A DNA stretch of 64,000 bases, taken from assembly GCA_018662005.1 (NCBI GenBank), contig JABJHA010000027.1:1-64000 (forward strand), in the 5' to 3' direction. The notes under the pieces are model-generated. The model was given only the letters and a program-made list of their open reading frames with translations. It had not been told where the DNA came from and ran no database searches. The stretch comes from Rhodospirillaceae bacterium (lineage in GTDB: Bacteria > Pseudomonadota > Alphaproteobacteria > Rhodospirillales > JABHCV01). Position 1 is the stretch's first letter, and each line of letters begins with the position of its first letter. This document shows positions 1-9,498 of the stretch, in pieces. The position numbers and the translations under genes are program-made.

Positions 1-2304
1 CGACGAGGACAGTTCTTCGGCTGCCGAGGCTACCGTCTGAACGTTGGTCGAGGCTTCTTCGGAAGCCGCGGCCACCGCCGTCGCCTGGGTCGAGGTTTCT
101 TCGGAAATTGCCGTCATCGACTGGGCCGAGGACTGCAATTCTGTCGCCGCTGAAGAAACGGTCTGAACGACGCCGCCAACACTGGCCTGGAAGTCGTCGG
201 CCATTTGGTTCATCAGACGGGTTTTTTCCGCAGCAGCGCGTTTTTCCTGCTCCGCCGCTTCGGCTTCCATCTCCTTGACGCGGATGGCGTTTTCCTTAAA
301 GACCTGAACGGCAGCCGCCATTTCGCCGATTTCATCCTCCCTGTCCTGGGCCGGAATATCGGCGTCCAGATCGCCGCCAGCCAGAACACCCATGGAATCC
401 GTCATGTCAACAATCGGGTTGGCCAGCGAACCGGCGACAAAGAAGCCGATGCCGCCAATCAGAACGACGCCAATAACACCGATGATTATAATCTGCATAC
501 GGATGGTATTTGCCGCGTCGAAGGCTTCTGCTTCATCGATTTCGGCAATCATCGCCCAAGTGGTATTGCCGATCTGAAGGGGAGCAAAAGCCGATAGAAC
601 GGGGTTGCCGTTATAGTCGGTGATAATTTCCGATCCGGTTTCACCTGCCAGCGCCTGCGTGGCCGCATCGGTATTGACACTACCCGTTTCAGGATTGGCG
701 AATGAGGCCGCTACCGAATGGCCTTCCGGATCAAGGAAGGAGTCTGAACGCATCAGTTTGTCCGAACCGACCAGATAGGTCTCGCCGGTCTCGCCCATTC
801 CTTCACGCTGTTGCATGACGCTGTTGATCGCATCAAGCGACAACTGCAGAGCAACGACCATTTCCAGTTCATTGTCAGCCGGGTGGATGATCGGCATGGC
901 GACAAAGCCAGCTGGCGCTCCGTTTGAGGGTGCGTAGGGCGCAAAGTCGGCAACACCGTACTTGTTGGTTTTCAGAACCTCGCGCATCAGATCACCAAGA
1001 CCTGAATCCTTGTATTTGCCGCTCAGGATGTTGGTTTGGTAATCAGGCTCGCGAAACGCCGAGTAGAAGATGTAACCGTCCGGCATGATCAGGAACAGAT
1101 CATAATAGCCGTATGCATCGACGTACTTTTTGTAAAATTCCTTACCTTCTGAATCCGTAGGGACGAAAGCTTCGGCAACATCAATTTCAGTCAATACGGC
1201 CCATCGCAAACCAAGGAAGTTCAGTGGTGCATAGGACGACAAGACCGGGTTGCCATTATAATCGATAATAATGTCGGAGCCAGATTCACCCTTGAGGGCA
1301 TTCTGCGTAGCCTCGGTGTCGGCCCGGCCTTTTGCGGGGTTGGCAAAAGATGCAGAAACCGTGTGGTTCTTGGGGTCAAGGAACGAGTCCGAACGCATCA
1401 GTTTATCGGGTCCAACAAGATAACTTTCGCCGGTTTCGCCAAGGCCAGTACGCTCGGTCATGATGGCATTGATCTTGCCAAGCGGCATTTGGACAATCAG
1501 CGCGCCTTTATACTGACTACCGTTATAAACCGGTGTCGCTAGGAAGCCGGCTGGTGCGCCGGCGCTTGGCGCGTAAGGGGACAGATCCGTAAAGGCAACT
1601 TCACCCTTTTTCTTATTTTCCTCAACCATGGAAAATACCTTGGCAAGGTCACTGTCTTTCCACTGCCCGTTTTTCAGGTTTGTGGCGTAATCCAGCTCTT
1701 TGTAGACTGAATAAATGACATTACCCGAACGATCGACCAGGAACACATCGTAGTACTCACGCTCCAACAACCACTGGCGGAACCAGGGGTGATACTTGGC
1801 GTGGGTTTGAGAATATCCTGAACCGTCACTGGCAGCATCAAGGTTTAGCTTTTCACCAGCCGGGTGGGGATTATCGTTGATATAAAGATTTTGCAAGGAC
1901 ACGGTTTGACCGCCGCCCAATTCATTCCAGCCATTGCTGAAAGCAACGATGGCTTCTGCAACGCCCTGGTTATTGGCCATGATCTGGGTGTCCTGGCGAA
2001 TGCCTTCCAGATAGGATTTGATTTGTCCGTGTTTGATGGCGCGAATTGCTTCCAGTTTGGAAAATGCCTCTTCCATCAAGGTGGTGGCTGTTTCAGCCAG
2101 AACGCCCGCATCGCCCTTTCGTTCTTCAAAGAATTTTTCAATCTGCGCTTTTTTAATACCACGCACGCCGTCAAGCTGATTAAAGCTGGCGGTTTTTAGT
2201 GCAGCATTGGTTTGAACCAGCGAGATGACGCCGATGATGGCAAAAGGCAGGATGCCAACGAGTAAAAAGGCAGCAATCAGTTTTGGGCGGACACGTAAAT
2301 TCAT
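1..2304 (-). CDS. Methyl-accepting chemotaxis protein with two tandem Cache-like sensor domains (3' end outside window)
   Basis: Transmembrane chemoreceptor that should sense a periplasmic ligand and control CheA. Reading from the ATG at 2302-2304 gives 768 codons without a stop, so the C-terminus lies beyond the window. A first membrane segment lies at about residues 8-31 and a second at about 603-628, followed by a HAMP region and the start of the coiled-coil signalling domain, rich in Ala/Ser/Glu. The periplasmic part holds two copies of one module of about 210 residues (about 165-377 and 385-595). Both contain [21 protein letters not shown] and DYNGNPVLS. This is a direct duplication of a Cache-type sensor. 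The start fits the hydrophobic N-terminus directly after it. The ligand is unknown. Confidence 0.93.
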   Translation of the reverse strand, partial: MNLRVRPKLIAAFLLVGILPFAIIGVISLVQTNAALKTASFNQLDGVRGIKKAQIEKFFEERKGDAGVLAETATTLMEEAFSKLEAIRAIKHGQIKSYLEGIRQDTQIMANNQGVAEAIVAFSNGWNELGGGQTVSLQNLYINDNPHPAGEKLNLDAASDGSGYSQTHAKYHPWFRQWLLEREYYDVFLVDRSGNVIYSVYKELDYATNLKNGQWKDSDLAKVFSMVEENKKKGEVAFTDLSPYAPSAGAPAGFLATPVYNGSQYKGALIVQMPLGKINAIMTERTGLGETGESYLVGPDKLMRSDSFLDPKNHTVSASFANPAKGRADTEATQNALKGESGSDIIIDYNGNPVLSSYAPLNFLGLRWAVLTEIDVAEAFVPTDSEGKEFYKKYVDAYGYYDLFLIMPDGYIFYSAFREPDYQTNILSGKYKDSGLGDLMREVLKTNKYGVADFAPYAPSNGAPAGFVAMPIIHPADNELEMVVALQLSLDAINSVMQQREGMGETGETYLVGSDKLMRSDSFLDPEGHSVAASFANPETGSVNTDAATQALAGETGSEIITDYNGNPVLSAFAPLQIGNTTWAMIAEIDEAEAFDAANTIRMQIIIIGVIGVVLIGGIGFFVAGSLANPIVDMTDSMGVLAGGDLDADIPAQDREDEIGEMAAAVQVFKENAIRVKEMEAEAAEQEKRAAAEKTRLMNQMADDFQASVGGVVQTVSSAATELQSSAQSMTAISEETSTQATAVAAASEEASTNVQTVASAAEELSSS

Positions 2305-2574
2305 GATCGATACTCCATTCAAACAGAAAGTCGGCTGTTATCTGTCTTCCTGACAGACAAAATCGCTAATACTGGTGCAGCACACAACAGCAGCAAAAGC
2401 ACTCAACAACACGCTATGAAGCGGTTGCTAACCTGCATTTTTTCACAAAAAAAGGGTTAGTAACTCCCAGATCTCAACAAAAATCAGCACCATACATCGG
2501 CGACTTTTGTTTCTATTGAATCCCCCACAAGCTCATCTCAATACATTAATGATTCAAAGCCCGGGTACGCAAGC

Positions 2575-3462
2575 TTAAAAACCACGAATATAGTGTGGTC
2601 TTAGCGCCGTTTCTCCTGACAGGGCATGTTCAATTTCAGCCAGTAACCGGGACTTGTCCTTGGGCAGGTTACCCGCCAGGGCCAGTGAATTAGAGGCATG
2701 GTTGGAACGGAAGATGACAGGACGGACAGGGTCAAGCCCGCTAACCAACTGATTGAGCTCTTCCAGGGTGTCCGTTTCATCCTGCCATTCAAAAGCGCCG
2801 CCCAATCTGGCGAAGCGTTGCATGAAACGTGGGCTTTGGGCTTCTTCCAGACCCAAAAGCAGGGTTGAAAGATAGGTCGGGGCGGTTTTGTTGATCAGTT
2901 CTACGGTGCCCATAATATGCTCGCGCCACAACGTGCGTCCACCAAGACCCAGAATGACCGTCGCCGAAACCTTGATGTCGGCGTCCCGGGCCCGGGCCAA
3001 CGCCTTTTCAATGGAGGCGGGACTGGCCCCCTTGGTCACCCGCTTGAGAATTTCCCGGGAGCCCGATTCAATACCGACATAGACAAGACTGAGACGCAGG
3101 GCTCGCAGTTGTTCAAGTTCCTGAGCGGTTTTGCGCAACAGGTTTACCGGTGTCGCGTAAGCTGACACGCGCTGTAAATTGGGAAATGTTTCAGTCAGTT
3201 TGAGCAAAATCTGCTTTAAGTCATCGTAATCCAGGCCCATGGCGTCACCATCGGCCAGAAAAACCCTGTGAGCTTGCGGCCAGTCACGGGCGGCGTCTTC
3301 GATATCGGTGAAGATGTCACCCATGGGGCGGACCCGGTATGACTTTGATTTGTACATCGAACAGAACGAGCATTCATTGAACGAACAACCGTATGTGACC
3401 TGAATGATCAGGTTGGAACCTTCGGACGGGGGGCGGTACAGGGGCATGTCGTAAAGCATCAT
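2575..3462 (-). CDS. Radical SAM superfamily protein
   Basis: A 295-residue enzyme expected to bind a [4Fe-4S] cluster and cleave S-adenosylmethionine. The cluster motif is C26-x4-C31-x2-C34, inside YGCSFNECSFC. The x4 spacing differs from the common CX3CX2C but is seen in a group of COG1032-like radical SAM proteins. Later blocks typical of the barrel are visible: VFLADGDAM, YVGIESGSREILKRVTKGA and ATVILGLGG. No B12-binding or extra cluster domain is present, so the substrate is unknown. Two ATG codons stand at the start (3457-3462) and either could be used. It stands alone between the chemoreceptor and a divergent regulator gene. Confidence 0.85.
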   Translation of the reverse strand: MMLYDMPLYRPPSEGSNLIIQVTYGCSFNECSFCSMYKSKSYRVRPMGDIFTDIEDAARDWPQAHRVFLADGDAMGLDYDDLKQILLKLTETFPNLQRVSAYATPVNLLRKTAQELEQLRALRLSLVYVGIESGSREILKRVTKGASPASIEKALARARDADIKVSATVILGLGGRTLWREHIMGTVELINKTAPTYLSTLLLGLEEAQSPRFMQRFARLGGAFEWQDETDTLEELNQLVSGLDPVRPVIFRSNHASNSLALAGNLPKDKSRLLAEIEHALSGETALRPHYIRGF

Positions 3463-3616
3463 CGGGGCATTTTGTCGATTTAAGCCGCCGGAGCAATCTT
3501 TTGTTTACCTGATGGGAATAACTTTAAAAATATACCGCCGCTGTTGACGATACCCATGCAGGGAGTCACCATTGCAAACCGTTCCCATTTTGCTAAACCT
3601 GTCCTAGAGGATCCCA

Positions 3617-5404
3617 TTGAAAAAGAGTTTACGAAATTTCTCTGACGGCGATGTCATTTTCCGGGAAAGTGACGCCAGTAACTCACTTTATTTCCTGAGT
3701 CAGGGAATTGTCGAGCTGAGTAAAGCTGGCGAACGCGGACCGGTCATGCTGGCCATGCTGGAACCCGGTGAAATGTTCGGCGAAATGGGCATCCTTGATG
3801 GCGGACCGCGTAGTGCTACGGCGGTCGCCGTTGGACCCGTTGTTATTGAAGAAACCGAACGCCAGGACTTCCTTGATGCGCTCGGCAATGAACCCGAACT
3901 GGCTCTGAGCGTCATGAGCAAGCTGGTTGAACGGCTACGCCAGGCCAATGACCGCCTGTCTCATCCCAGCACCGCTACTGAGAAAATTCCAAAGGGCAAC
4001 GGCGGCTTTTCCATTGGCGGTATGTTCAAGAAACTGACCGCCGCCACCGATGGAGGAACCGGGCGCATTGAAATCCGGGTCTTTCCTTTTGTTGGCGAAG
4101 TTCCCGAAGTTGCCGAGGCGCAAAGGCGTCATGTCATCAATTCCCTGGGCAAACGCCCCGGCATCAAGGTCAAGGCGTTAAATAAAATCCCGGAAATTGA
4201 TCCCGATCTTCATCCTGATGACCGGCTGATGAAGTTGGTGGACTATGCGCAGGAAGCGATGGCGTCTTCTGCCAGCGACCTGATCATGTACGCTGACATT
4301 CCCGCACCCGGCACAACCCTGCACCTGCGCTTCTTTTCGGCCCACTCCGATGACAATGACCGGCCCGGCTTTACCCTGCCCACTAGTGTTTTGACATTAC
4401 CGGTGGATTTCGAGCCCGAACTCGCCGAATTGCTGCTGGCTGTGGCGCTGGCGGCGACAACCGCCGGTGATGATGGCAAACGGGTGCGCCTGGGTCAGGC
4501 CCTGTCTGAAACCCTTTATGCCGCCATGCCGGCGGTACAGAGCCTGCCGCAAGACCTGACAACGCGGGAGCGCGCATCGATCCAGATGTGTTATGGCAAT
4601 GCCATTGCCACCCTTGCCCATCAGCGTGGAACGGCCGAGTTGTATCAAGTCGCGGTGCAAACCTACCGCGCAGCCCTTGAGCAATTGTCCCGTGACGACA
4701 ATCCTATTGACTGGGCCTTGACCCAAAAACACCTGGGTGCCTCGCTGCAGGCCATTGCCGAGCGGACAAACGACGAAGAAACCCTCAATCAGTCCGCCGA
4801 GGCCCTGGAGGCAGCCCTTGAGACCTTCCGTCCGGAAATCTACCCCATACAATGGGCATCGGCGCAAAACCGCCTGGGCCTGGTTTTGTATAAACTTGAT
4901 TTGAAAACCGGGGATGCGGAAACCCTGAAAAAATCACTGAACGCCTTTCAGTCCGCCCTGCATATCTTTAACCGGAACGACCATCCTGCGCGTTGGGCCG
5001 ATGTCATGAACAACTTTGCCCAGGCGGCCCAGGTGCTGGGTGAACAACTGCACAGCACCGAAGTGCTCGAAAAGGCCGTCAACGCTTGCATGGGCGCCTT
5101 GGAAATCCGGCGCAAGGAAAAGGGCCCCCTGCTTTGGGCGGCGACCCAGAACAACCTGGGATCAGCGCTGTTCCTGCTTGGAAAATTAACCGGTGACGAG
5201 GATCGCCTTGAAGGCGCCGCCGGGGCTTTTGATCAGGCCCTGGGGGTGTATACGGATTTCAACGCCGAACGGCTCGCTTCCGTGGCCAGGAAAAACTTAT
5301 CGAGAGTCAGTTTGTTGCTGCAGGAAATCCACGGACCTGTTGAGCGCAACGGGTCCACGGTTCCGAAACTGGACTGGGAAGATGGCGTTGAGAGAAATTC
5401 TTAG
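3617..5404 (+). CDS. Cyclic nucleotide-binding domain protein with C-terminal TPR-like repeats
   Basis: A 595-residue cytoplasmic protein. Residues 5-110 form a CRP/cNMP-type beta-roll, with the phosphate-binding cassette readable as GEMFGEMGILDGGPRSAT (G52 to T68, Arg at 65). Residues 110-300 are unrecognised. From about 310 to 580 there are helical repeats with the W-A-x-x-Q-x-x-L-G pattern (DWALTQKHLG, QWASAQNRLG, LWAATQNNLG), a TPR subtype often found in large signalling proteins. There is no helix-turn-helix, so it is not a classical CRP regulator. It is more likely a scaffold whose partners depend on a nucleotide or similar ligand. The TTG start at 3617 is supported by AGAGGA at 3606-3611. 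Confidence 0.8.
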   Translation: MKKSLRNFSDGDVIFRESDASNSLYFLSQGIVELSKAGERGPVMLAMLEPGEMFGEMGILDGGPRSATAVAVGPVVIEETERQDFLDALGNEPELALSVMSKLVERLRQANDRLSHPSTATEKIPKGNGGFSIGGMFKKLTAATDGGTGRIEIRVFPFVGEVPEVAEAQRRHVINSLGKRPGIKVKALNKIPEIDPDLHPDDRLMKLVDYAQEAMASSASDLIMYADIPAPGTTLHLRFFSAHSDDNDRPGFTLPTSVLTLPVDFEPELAELLLAVALAATTAGDDGKRVRLGQALSETLYAAMPAVQSLPQDLTTRERASIQMCYGNAIATLAHQRGTAELYQVAVQTYRAALEQLSRDDNPIDWALTQKHLGASLQAIAERTNDEETLNQSAEALEAALETFRPEIYPIQWASAQNRLGLVLYKLDLKTGDAETLKKSLNAFQSALHIFNRNDHPARWADVMNNFAQAAQVLGEQLHSTEVLEKAVNACMGALEIRRKEKGPLLWAATQNNLGSALFLLGKLTGDEDRLEGAAGAFDQALGVYTDFNAERLASVARKNLSRVSLLLQEIHGPVERNGSTVPKLDWEDGVERNS

Positions 5405-5407
5405 GAA

Positions 5408-5782
5408 CTATTGACGACGCGGCTTTACGTGGGCGATGTAAACTTTGCAGTTGGAATAACGGTCATTATAAAAATGATAGGTGATATTGGGTTTGGCCAG
5501 ACCCGTCGGGTCGTTCAAATTCCATTCGCGGGTCGCGATCCCGGTCACGCCCATGCCTTTTTTGCCTAAATATCCAATATTTAGCGTTTGTATTTTTTTC
5601 TGATTAAAAAGATTGCGCTGACAGGCATCGGACAGCGCGCCGTTGTACTGCCCGACATTCCAATAAGGTAAATTGGTGGTGGTGAATTTGCCTGATCCGG
5701 CCATGGCGGGCGCGCCAAAAGTAAGTGTCGCAAAGCTGCCTAAGGTCACCAACAGGGCCTTCCAGGACAAGGAAAAATTCAT
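5408..5782 (-). CDS. Small secreted protein of unknown function
   Basis: A 124-residue protein with a typical Sec signal peptide: a short N-terminus, a hydrophobic core around ALLVTLGSFATLTF, and a likely cut after APAMA. The mature part has two cysteines (DACQRN and SNCKVY) that could form a disulfide. I do not recognise the family. I chose the second ATG (5780-5782) over the one at 5788, because AAGG lies 8 bases before it and only 2 bases before the first. The gene converges with the cyclic-nucleotide protein, with only three bases between the two stop codons. Confidence 0.7.
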   Translation of the reverse strand: MNFSLSWKALLVTLGSFATLTFGAPAMAGSGKFTTTNLPYWNVGQYNGALSDACQRNLFNQKKIQTLNIGYLGKKGMGVTGIATREWNLNDPTGLAKPNITYHFYNDRYSNCKVYIAHVKPRRQ

Positions 5783-5844
5783 CAACATGGCCTTACCATA
5801 GCAGAATTCTGCGGAAAATACATATTTGAAAGCCTTGAGGGAAA

Positions 5845-5921
5845 TGGCGCGCCCGGAGAGACTCGAACTCCCAACCTTCTGATTCGTAGTCAGATGCTCT
5901 ATCCAATTGAGCTACGGGCAC
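5845..5921 (-). tRNA. tRNA-Arg (anticodon ACG)
   Basis: Read on the minus strand, the acceptor arms GTGCCCG and CGGGCGC pair over seven bases with one G-U. The D arm AGCTC, the anticodon stem TCTGA/TCAGA with loop CTACGAA, and the T-loop TTCGAGT are all in place. The discriminator G is followed by an encoded CCA at 5845-5847. The anticodon ACG is the inosine-modified form that reads CGU/CGC/CGA arginine codons. No other RNA gene is visible nearby. Confidence 0.96.
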
Positions 5922-6195
5922 ATGCTTGCGCGGGGACACGACCCCCCCTCGCGAAGGCTGGCGACACTACTCCAGAGGCATTGCCATGGCAAGTGCTTAG
6001 AGGGGCTGTTTTCACGCTCAAAATTGAAGTAAGTAAATCGGTCCTTGTCGCGCCTAGTGGCTTTGAGTAATATCCTGAAAAACCAAAAGAGTGGGGGCGA
6101 TATTTCTTAAACTATGGAATAATCGTCGTGTATGTTATTTGCGTCTCTTAATAAAGAGAGCGAAAAAATATTTTAGGTAAGGGCTCAGTCACTTC

Positions 6196-7368
6196 ATGAA
6201 GTTTTCAATGTTCCGGAAATCATCAGGATATCGAGCCGCCGTCATTGCTGCGGTGCTGCTCCTTCCTGCGTGCTCTTTCACCGAAGATGCGCTGTGGCCA
6301 TCGCTAACCGGCGAGGACCCTAAAGGGGCGCCAGAAGCAACCCAGAGCGAACAAGAAGCCCAGGCGCCTGTACTGGCAACGCCGGCAACGGCGCAACCGG
6401 CTTTGGGCACCACCAACTTCCAGCCTGAGGGTGTGACGTCCGGTACGGCATCGGGCACCTTCGTTGGCAAGAAGGTCGTCGAATTGCGAAGCGAACTGAA
6501 ACGCTTGCAGGGGTCGATCTCGCAACACAATGCAACGCTGCAACAGGTGCGCGCCACCATTGTGCAAAATTCGCAACGCTACCACGGTACCGTTGCCGCC
6601 ATTAACACCCGTTTGCAGGTTGGCACCACGCCGGGCAACCCGATTTTGGTGCAGCAATTCAATAATGCGCGCGGCAATCTTGAGCAAATCAGCAATGACA
6701 CGGGCGAGCTGAACCGGCTGGCCACGGCTGTATCAGCGGATTCAACCATGTCGGCGTTCCTTTCGGAATCGACCCGCGCCGCCTTTAGCGTTTCGGGTGC
6801 TGTCGATGAGGACCACAAACAACTGGCGATCCTTGAAGACGAGGTCAACCGGACTGTCGTCCTGATTGAACGGCTGCTTAAAGAGCTTGCAGAAGATGTG
6901 CGCCGTCAAACCAATTATGTTGCCACCGAACGTTCCAACCTGAACCTGCTGTCAGCCGGTATCAAGGGTGGGGAAATCTTTGGCGCCAGCCTGGCCAATC
7001 AAGCCATTGTTTCGGCTGCCGGAAACTCCATCTTCCAGGGACCGGCAAGGGCCCAGGACACAACGGGTCGCCGTCCGCTGGTGGTGATTCGCTTTGACCG
7101 CCCGGATATTCCTTATCAGCAGGCCCTTTACGCCGCCGTTAGCCGGGTTTTGGAGCGTCGTCCCGACGCCGTCTTTGATCTTGTCGCCGTCGCCCCGGGC
7201 GCCGGTGGTCCGGCCCGGATCGCATTGAATTCCAACAAGGCGCAACGTTTTGCCGAAGGCGTTTTAAGATCGCTGATCGAAATGGGTTTGCCGCCTTCGC
7301 GTGTGGCCATGTCAGGCAAAACAAGCGCTCAGACAAAGTCCAACGAGGTCCATTTATACCTCAGGTAA
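6196..7368 (+). CDS. Coiled-coil lipoprotein of unknown function
   Basis: A 390-residue predicted lipoprotein. The signal peptide ends in the lipobox LLPAC, so Cys26 should be acylated. The next 60 residues are Pro/Ala/Gln-rich and probably act as a linker from the membrane. Residues from about 90 to 260 are polar helices with heptad-like spacing (VVELRSELKRLQGSISQHN and onward), suggesting a coiled coil. The C-terminal 100 residues (RRPLVVIRFDRPDIPY, then NSNKAQRFAEGVLRSL and NEVHLYLR) resemble the fold pattern of OmpA-like peptidoglycan-binding domains, but the canonical motif is weak, so this is an inference. A terminator follows at 7391. Confidence 0.75.
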   Translation: MKFSMFRKSSGYRAAVIAAVLLLPACSFTEDALWPSLTGEDPKGAPEATQSEQEAQAPVLATPATAQPALGTTNFQPEGVTSGTASGTFVGKKVVELRSELKRLQGSISQHNATLQQVRATIVQNSQRYHGTVAAINTRLQVGTTPGNPILVQQFNNARGNLEQISNDTGELNRLATAVSADSTMSAFLSESTRAAFSVSGAVDEDHKQLAILEDEVNRTVVLIERLLKELAEDVRRQTNYVATERSNLNLLSAGIKGGEIFGASLANQAIVSAAGNSIFQGPARAQDTTGRRPLVVIRFDRPDIPYQQALYAAVSRVLERRPDAVFDLVAVAPGAGGPARIALNSNKAQRFAEGVLRSLIEMGLPPSRVAMSGKTSAQTKSNEVHLYLR

Positions 7369-7390
7369 GCGAATCGGCCCTTTCTCAAAT

Positions 7391-7431
7391 AAACCGGCAG
7401 TCCTTACAAATTGGGCTTGCCGGTTTTTTTT
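7391..7431 (+). terminator. Rho-independent terminator after the lipoprotein gene
   Basis: A 9-bp stem, AAACCGGCA (7391-7399) with TGCCGGTTT (7418-7426), is followed by an unbroken T run to 7431. It lies 22 bases after the stop codon of the lipoprotein gene. Confidence 0.88.
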
Positions 7432-7567
7432 GCAGAATCTTCCCCTGTGCCTATAACGACCTACCCATTGTGAAATAGGGCATAAACCTATTGAAAATAA
7501 TGCATTTTTTTGTGTTATTTTTGCAACACTCGCCTCATGGTAATGCGTGTCTTTATATTAGAGATAC

Positions 7568-7573
7568 TATAAT
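7568..7573 (+). promoter_or_regulatory. Possible -10 box ahead of the FadL porin gene
   Basis: TATAAT at 7568-7573 lies in an AT-rich stretch 135 bases before the porin start. No convincing -35 hexamer stands 16-18 bases upstream, so the promoter may need an activator or lie elsewhere. The 339-base gap from 7369 to 7707 otherwise holds only the terminator at 7391-7431. I see no other gene in it. Confidence 0.4.
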
Positions 7574-7707
7574 ACTACAATTCTACGGCCTGTTCCCGTA
7601 TATTGAGCCCGGTTCCATGAGGATAACGGGGGACGTGGCGGCTGCGTATAATGCTCGCCAGCGTTTGTGATCCTTGTAATTTTGTTTTTGAGTAGGGGGT
7701 TTCCCGC

Positions 7708-8982
7708 ATGTTTTCGAGCAAGTTTAAACTTACAGTTTTAACGGCAGCTGCCGTTGCTGTGTTCGCACCGTTTAATGTAGCCCAGGCTACCAACGGTTAT
7801 TTCTCTTCCGGTTACGGTGTTTCAGCCAAGGGTATGGCCGGCGCCGGCGTCGCCTTAAAAGGCCAGGACGCGCTATCGGGCGCCACCAATCCGGCGTCGA
7901 TGGTGAATGTGGGTAACCGCGTCGATGTTGGCATCGCTGCCTTTAACCCAAACCGAAAAATTACTGCTTCGGGCGGCGGAACAATTTCAAACGACACCTA
8001 TAAAAGTTCCAGAAACTGGTTCGCAATTCCTGAATTCGGTGTCAACACGATGCTGGATGATGACACGTCTTTAGGCTTTGTCATGAACGCAAATGGCGGC
8101 ATGAACACGGCTTACAGGGGCAATAACCCGTTCACAAACTTCGGCTCCAATGCCACCGCAACTGCCGGCGTTGATTTGGGGCAGGCCCTGCTTGGCGTCA
8201 CCTACGCTAAAAAATTCGGCAACCATTCTGTTGGCATCACACCAACCCTCGCCGTCCAGTATTTTTCCGCATATGGTCTTCAGGCCTTTACCGGCATTTC
8301 GACTTTTGCCGATAACGTAACGAACAAGGGCTACGATTACTCTGCAGGTTATGGTCTTCGTGCCGGTTATCAGGGCAATCTCGGCCCTCTATCTCTTGGT
8401 GCCTCTTTACAGTCACGTATGATGATGCAAAAGTTCGACAAGTATAAAGGCTTGTTTGCCGATGGTGGTACATTTGACATTCCGGCTTCCGCAACCCTTG
8501 GTCTTGCTTACACCGTTCCCGATAGCGGCCTTTCCCTCGCCCTCGATTATCAAATGATTGCCTTTAGCTCCGTTGATTCCGTTGGAAACTCAGGCGCGGG
8601 TGCTCTGTCAACCTGTTCCGGAGACAAAAGACTTGGTGCCAAAAACGGTTGTGGCTTTGGCTGGGACGATGTTCATGTCATCAAAATTGGTGGCACGTAT
8701 GACGTTGATGAAAACTTGACGCTTCGTGCTGGTGGCAGCTGGAACACGCAGTCCTACGATAATGCCGAAATCCTGTTCAACATTATCGCCCCGGCTGTTG
8801 TTCGCATCCACGCCAGTGTTGGTGCGACATACGATTTCATGGACAATCAGGCTGTCAGCTTTGCTTACACCCGGGCCTTTGATGACAGCATTACCGGCGG
8901 ACATCCTAATAACGGGGCCGGTGATGTAAAGCATCAGATGAACCAGAATGAGATCGCCGTCGGTTACACATACAAGTGGTAA
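7708..8982 (+). CDS. OmpP1/FadL/TodX-family outer membrane protein
   Basis: A 424-residue outer membrane beta-barrel of the FadL family, which carries hydrophobic compounds such as long-chain fatty acids across the outer membrane. The signal peptide ends near NVAQA. The mature N-terminus TNGYFSSGYGVSAKGMAGAG and the following DALSGATNPASM are the conserved hatch-region features. Alternating hydrophobic strands run to the C-terminal IAVGYTYKW, whose final aromatic residue is the usual barrel-assembly signal. AGTAGGGGG precedes the ATG. It is a single-gene unit with its own terminator. The actual substrate is not visible. Confidence 0.92.
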   Translation: MFSSKFKLTVLTAAAVAVFAPFNVAQATNGYFSSGYGVSAKGMAGAGVALKGQDALSGATNPASMVNVGNRVDVGIAAFNPNRKITASGGGTISNDTYKSSRNWFAIPEFGVNTMLDDDTSLGFVMNANGGMNTAYRGNNPFTNFGSNATATAGVDLGQALLGVTYAKKFGNHSVGITPTLAVQYFSAYGLQAFTGISTFADNVTNKGYDYSAGYGLRAGYQGNLGPLSLGASLQSRMMMQKFDKYKGLFADGGTFDIPASATLGLAYTVPDSGLSLALDYQMIAFSSVDSVGNSGAGALSTCSGDKRLGAKNGCGFGWDDVHVIKIGGTYDVDENLTLRAGGSWNTQSYDNAEILFNIIAPAVVRIHASVGATYDFMDNQAVSFAYTRAFDDSITGGHPNNGAGDVKHQMNQNEIAVGYTYKW

Positions 8983-9027
8983 TCGCCTGATCTTCTAGAG
9001 TGTCATAAGTAATCTGCCTCTACTCAT

Positions 9028-9062
9028 AAAAACGCCCGGTGCCCCCCGCACCGGGCGTTTTT
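9028..9062. terminator. Bidirectional terminator between the porin and yqaA genes
   Basis: A perfect 15-bp inverted repeat: left arm 9028-9042, right arm 9048-9062, loop of five C. It has an A run on the left and a T run on the right. It can therefore stop transcription of the FadL gene on the plus strand and of the yqaA-panCB unit on the minus strand. Confidence 0.92.
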
Positions 9063-9069
9063 CTTTTGG

Positions 9070-9498
9070 CTATATGATCCCGTCCGCCAACCACAGCACC
9101 GCGGCGTAGCGCCCGGCCTTGCCGATGGTGACCAGCACCAGAAACACCCATACATTGACCCTGAGCAAGCCTGCGACGAAAGTGAGCGGATCGCCAACCA
9201 GCGGCACCCAGGCCAACAAGAGTGACCATGTTCCGAAACGCCCGAACCAGTTTTCGGCCCGGCCCAACTGGTCGGGTTTGAAAGGAAACCATTTGCGATC
9301 CTGCCAGTGCAACAGATAACGCCCCAGCCACCAGTTGACCAAAGCACCAAGCACGTTTCCGGCACTGGCGACCAGCCACAGGGTCACAGCTTCCCCGCCA
9401 CCGGCGGCATAAAAAGCGGTCAGAACAATTTCCGATGAAAAAGGCAGGATGGTGGCCGCCAGGAAGGCGCTCAAAAAAACGCCGGTCAGACTTTCCAT
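9070..9498 (-). CDS. YqaA family inner membrane protein
   Basis: A 142-residue integral membrane protein of the YqaA group within the DedA/VTT superfamily. The sequence shows a hydrophobic first segment (VFLSAFLAATILPF, then SSEIVL), the conserved GNVLGALVNWWLGRYL, and RFGTWSLLLAWVPLVGDPLT, a typical VTT-domain signature. About four membrane spans are expected. The molecular role of this group is not settled; VTT proteins are linked to lipid scrambling or flipping. Its ATG overlaps the TAA of panC by one base (TAATG), so the two are probably translationally coupled. This association with panC does not by itself imply a role in pantothenate synthesis. Confidence 0.85.
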   Translation of the reverse strand: MESLTGVFLSAFLAATILPFSSEIVLTAFYAAGGGEAVTLWLVASAGNVLGALVNWWLGRYLLHWQDRKWFPFKPDQLGRAENWFGRFGTWSLLLAWVPLVGDPLTFVAGLLRVNVWVFLVLVTIGKAGRYAAVLWLADGII

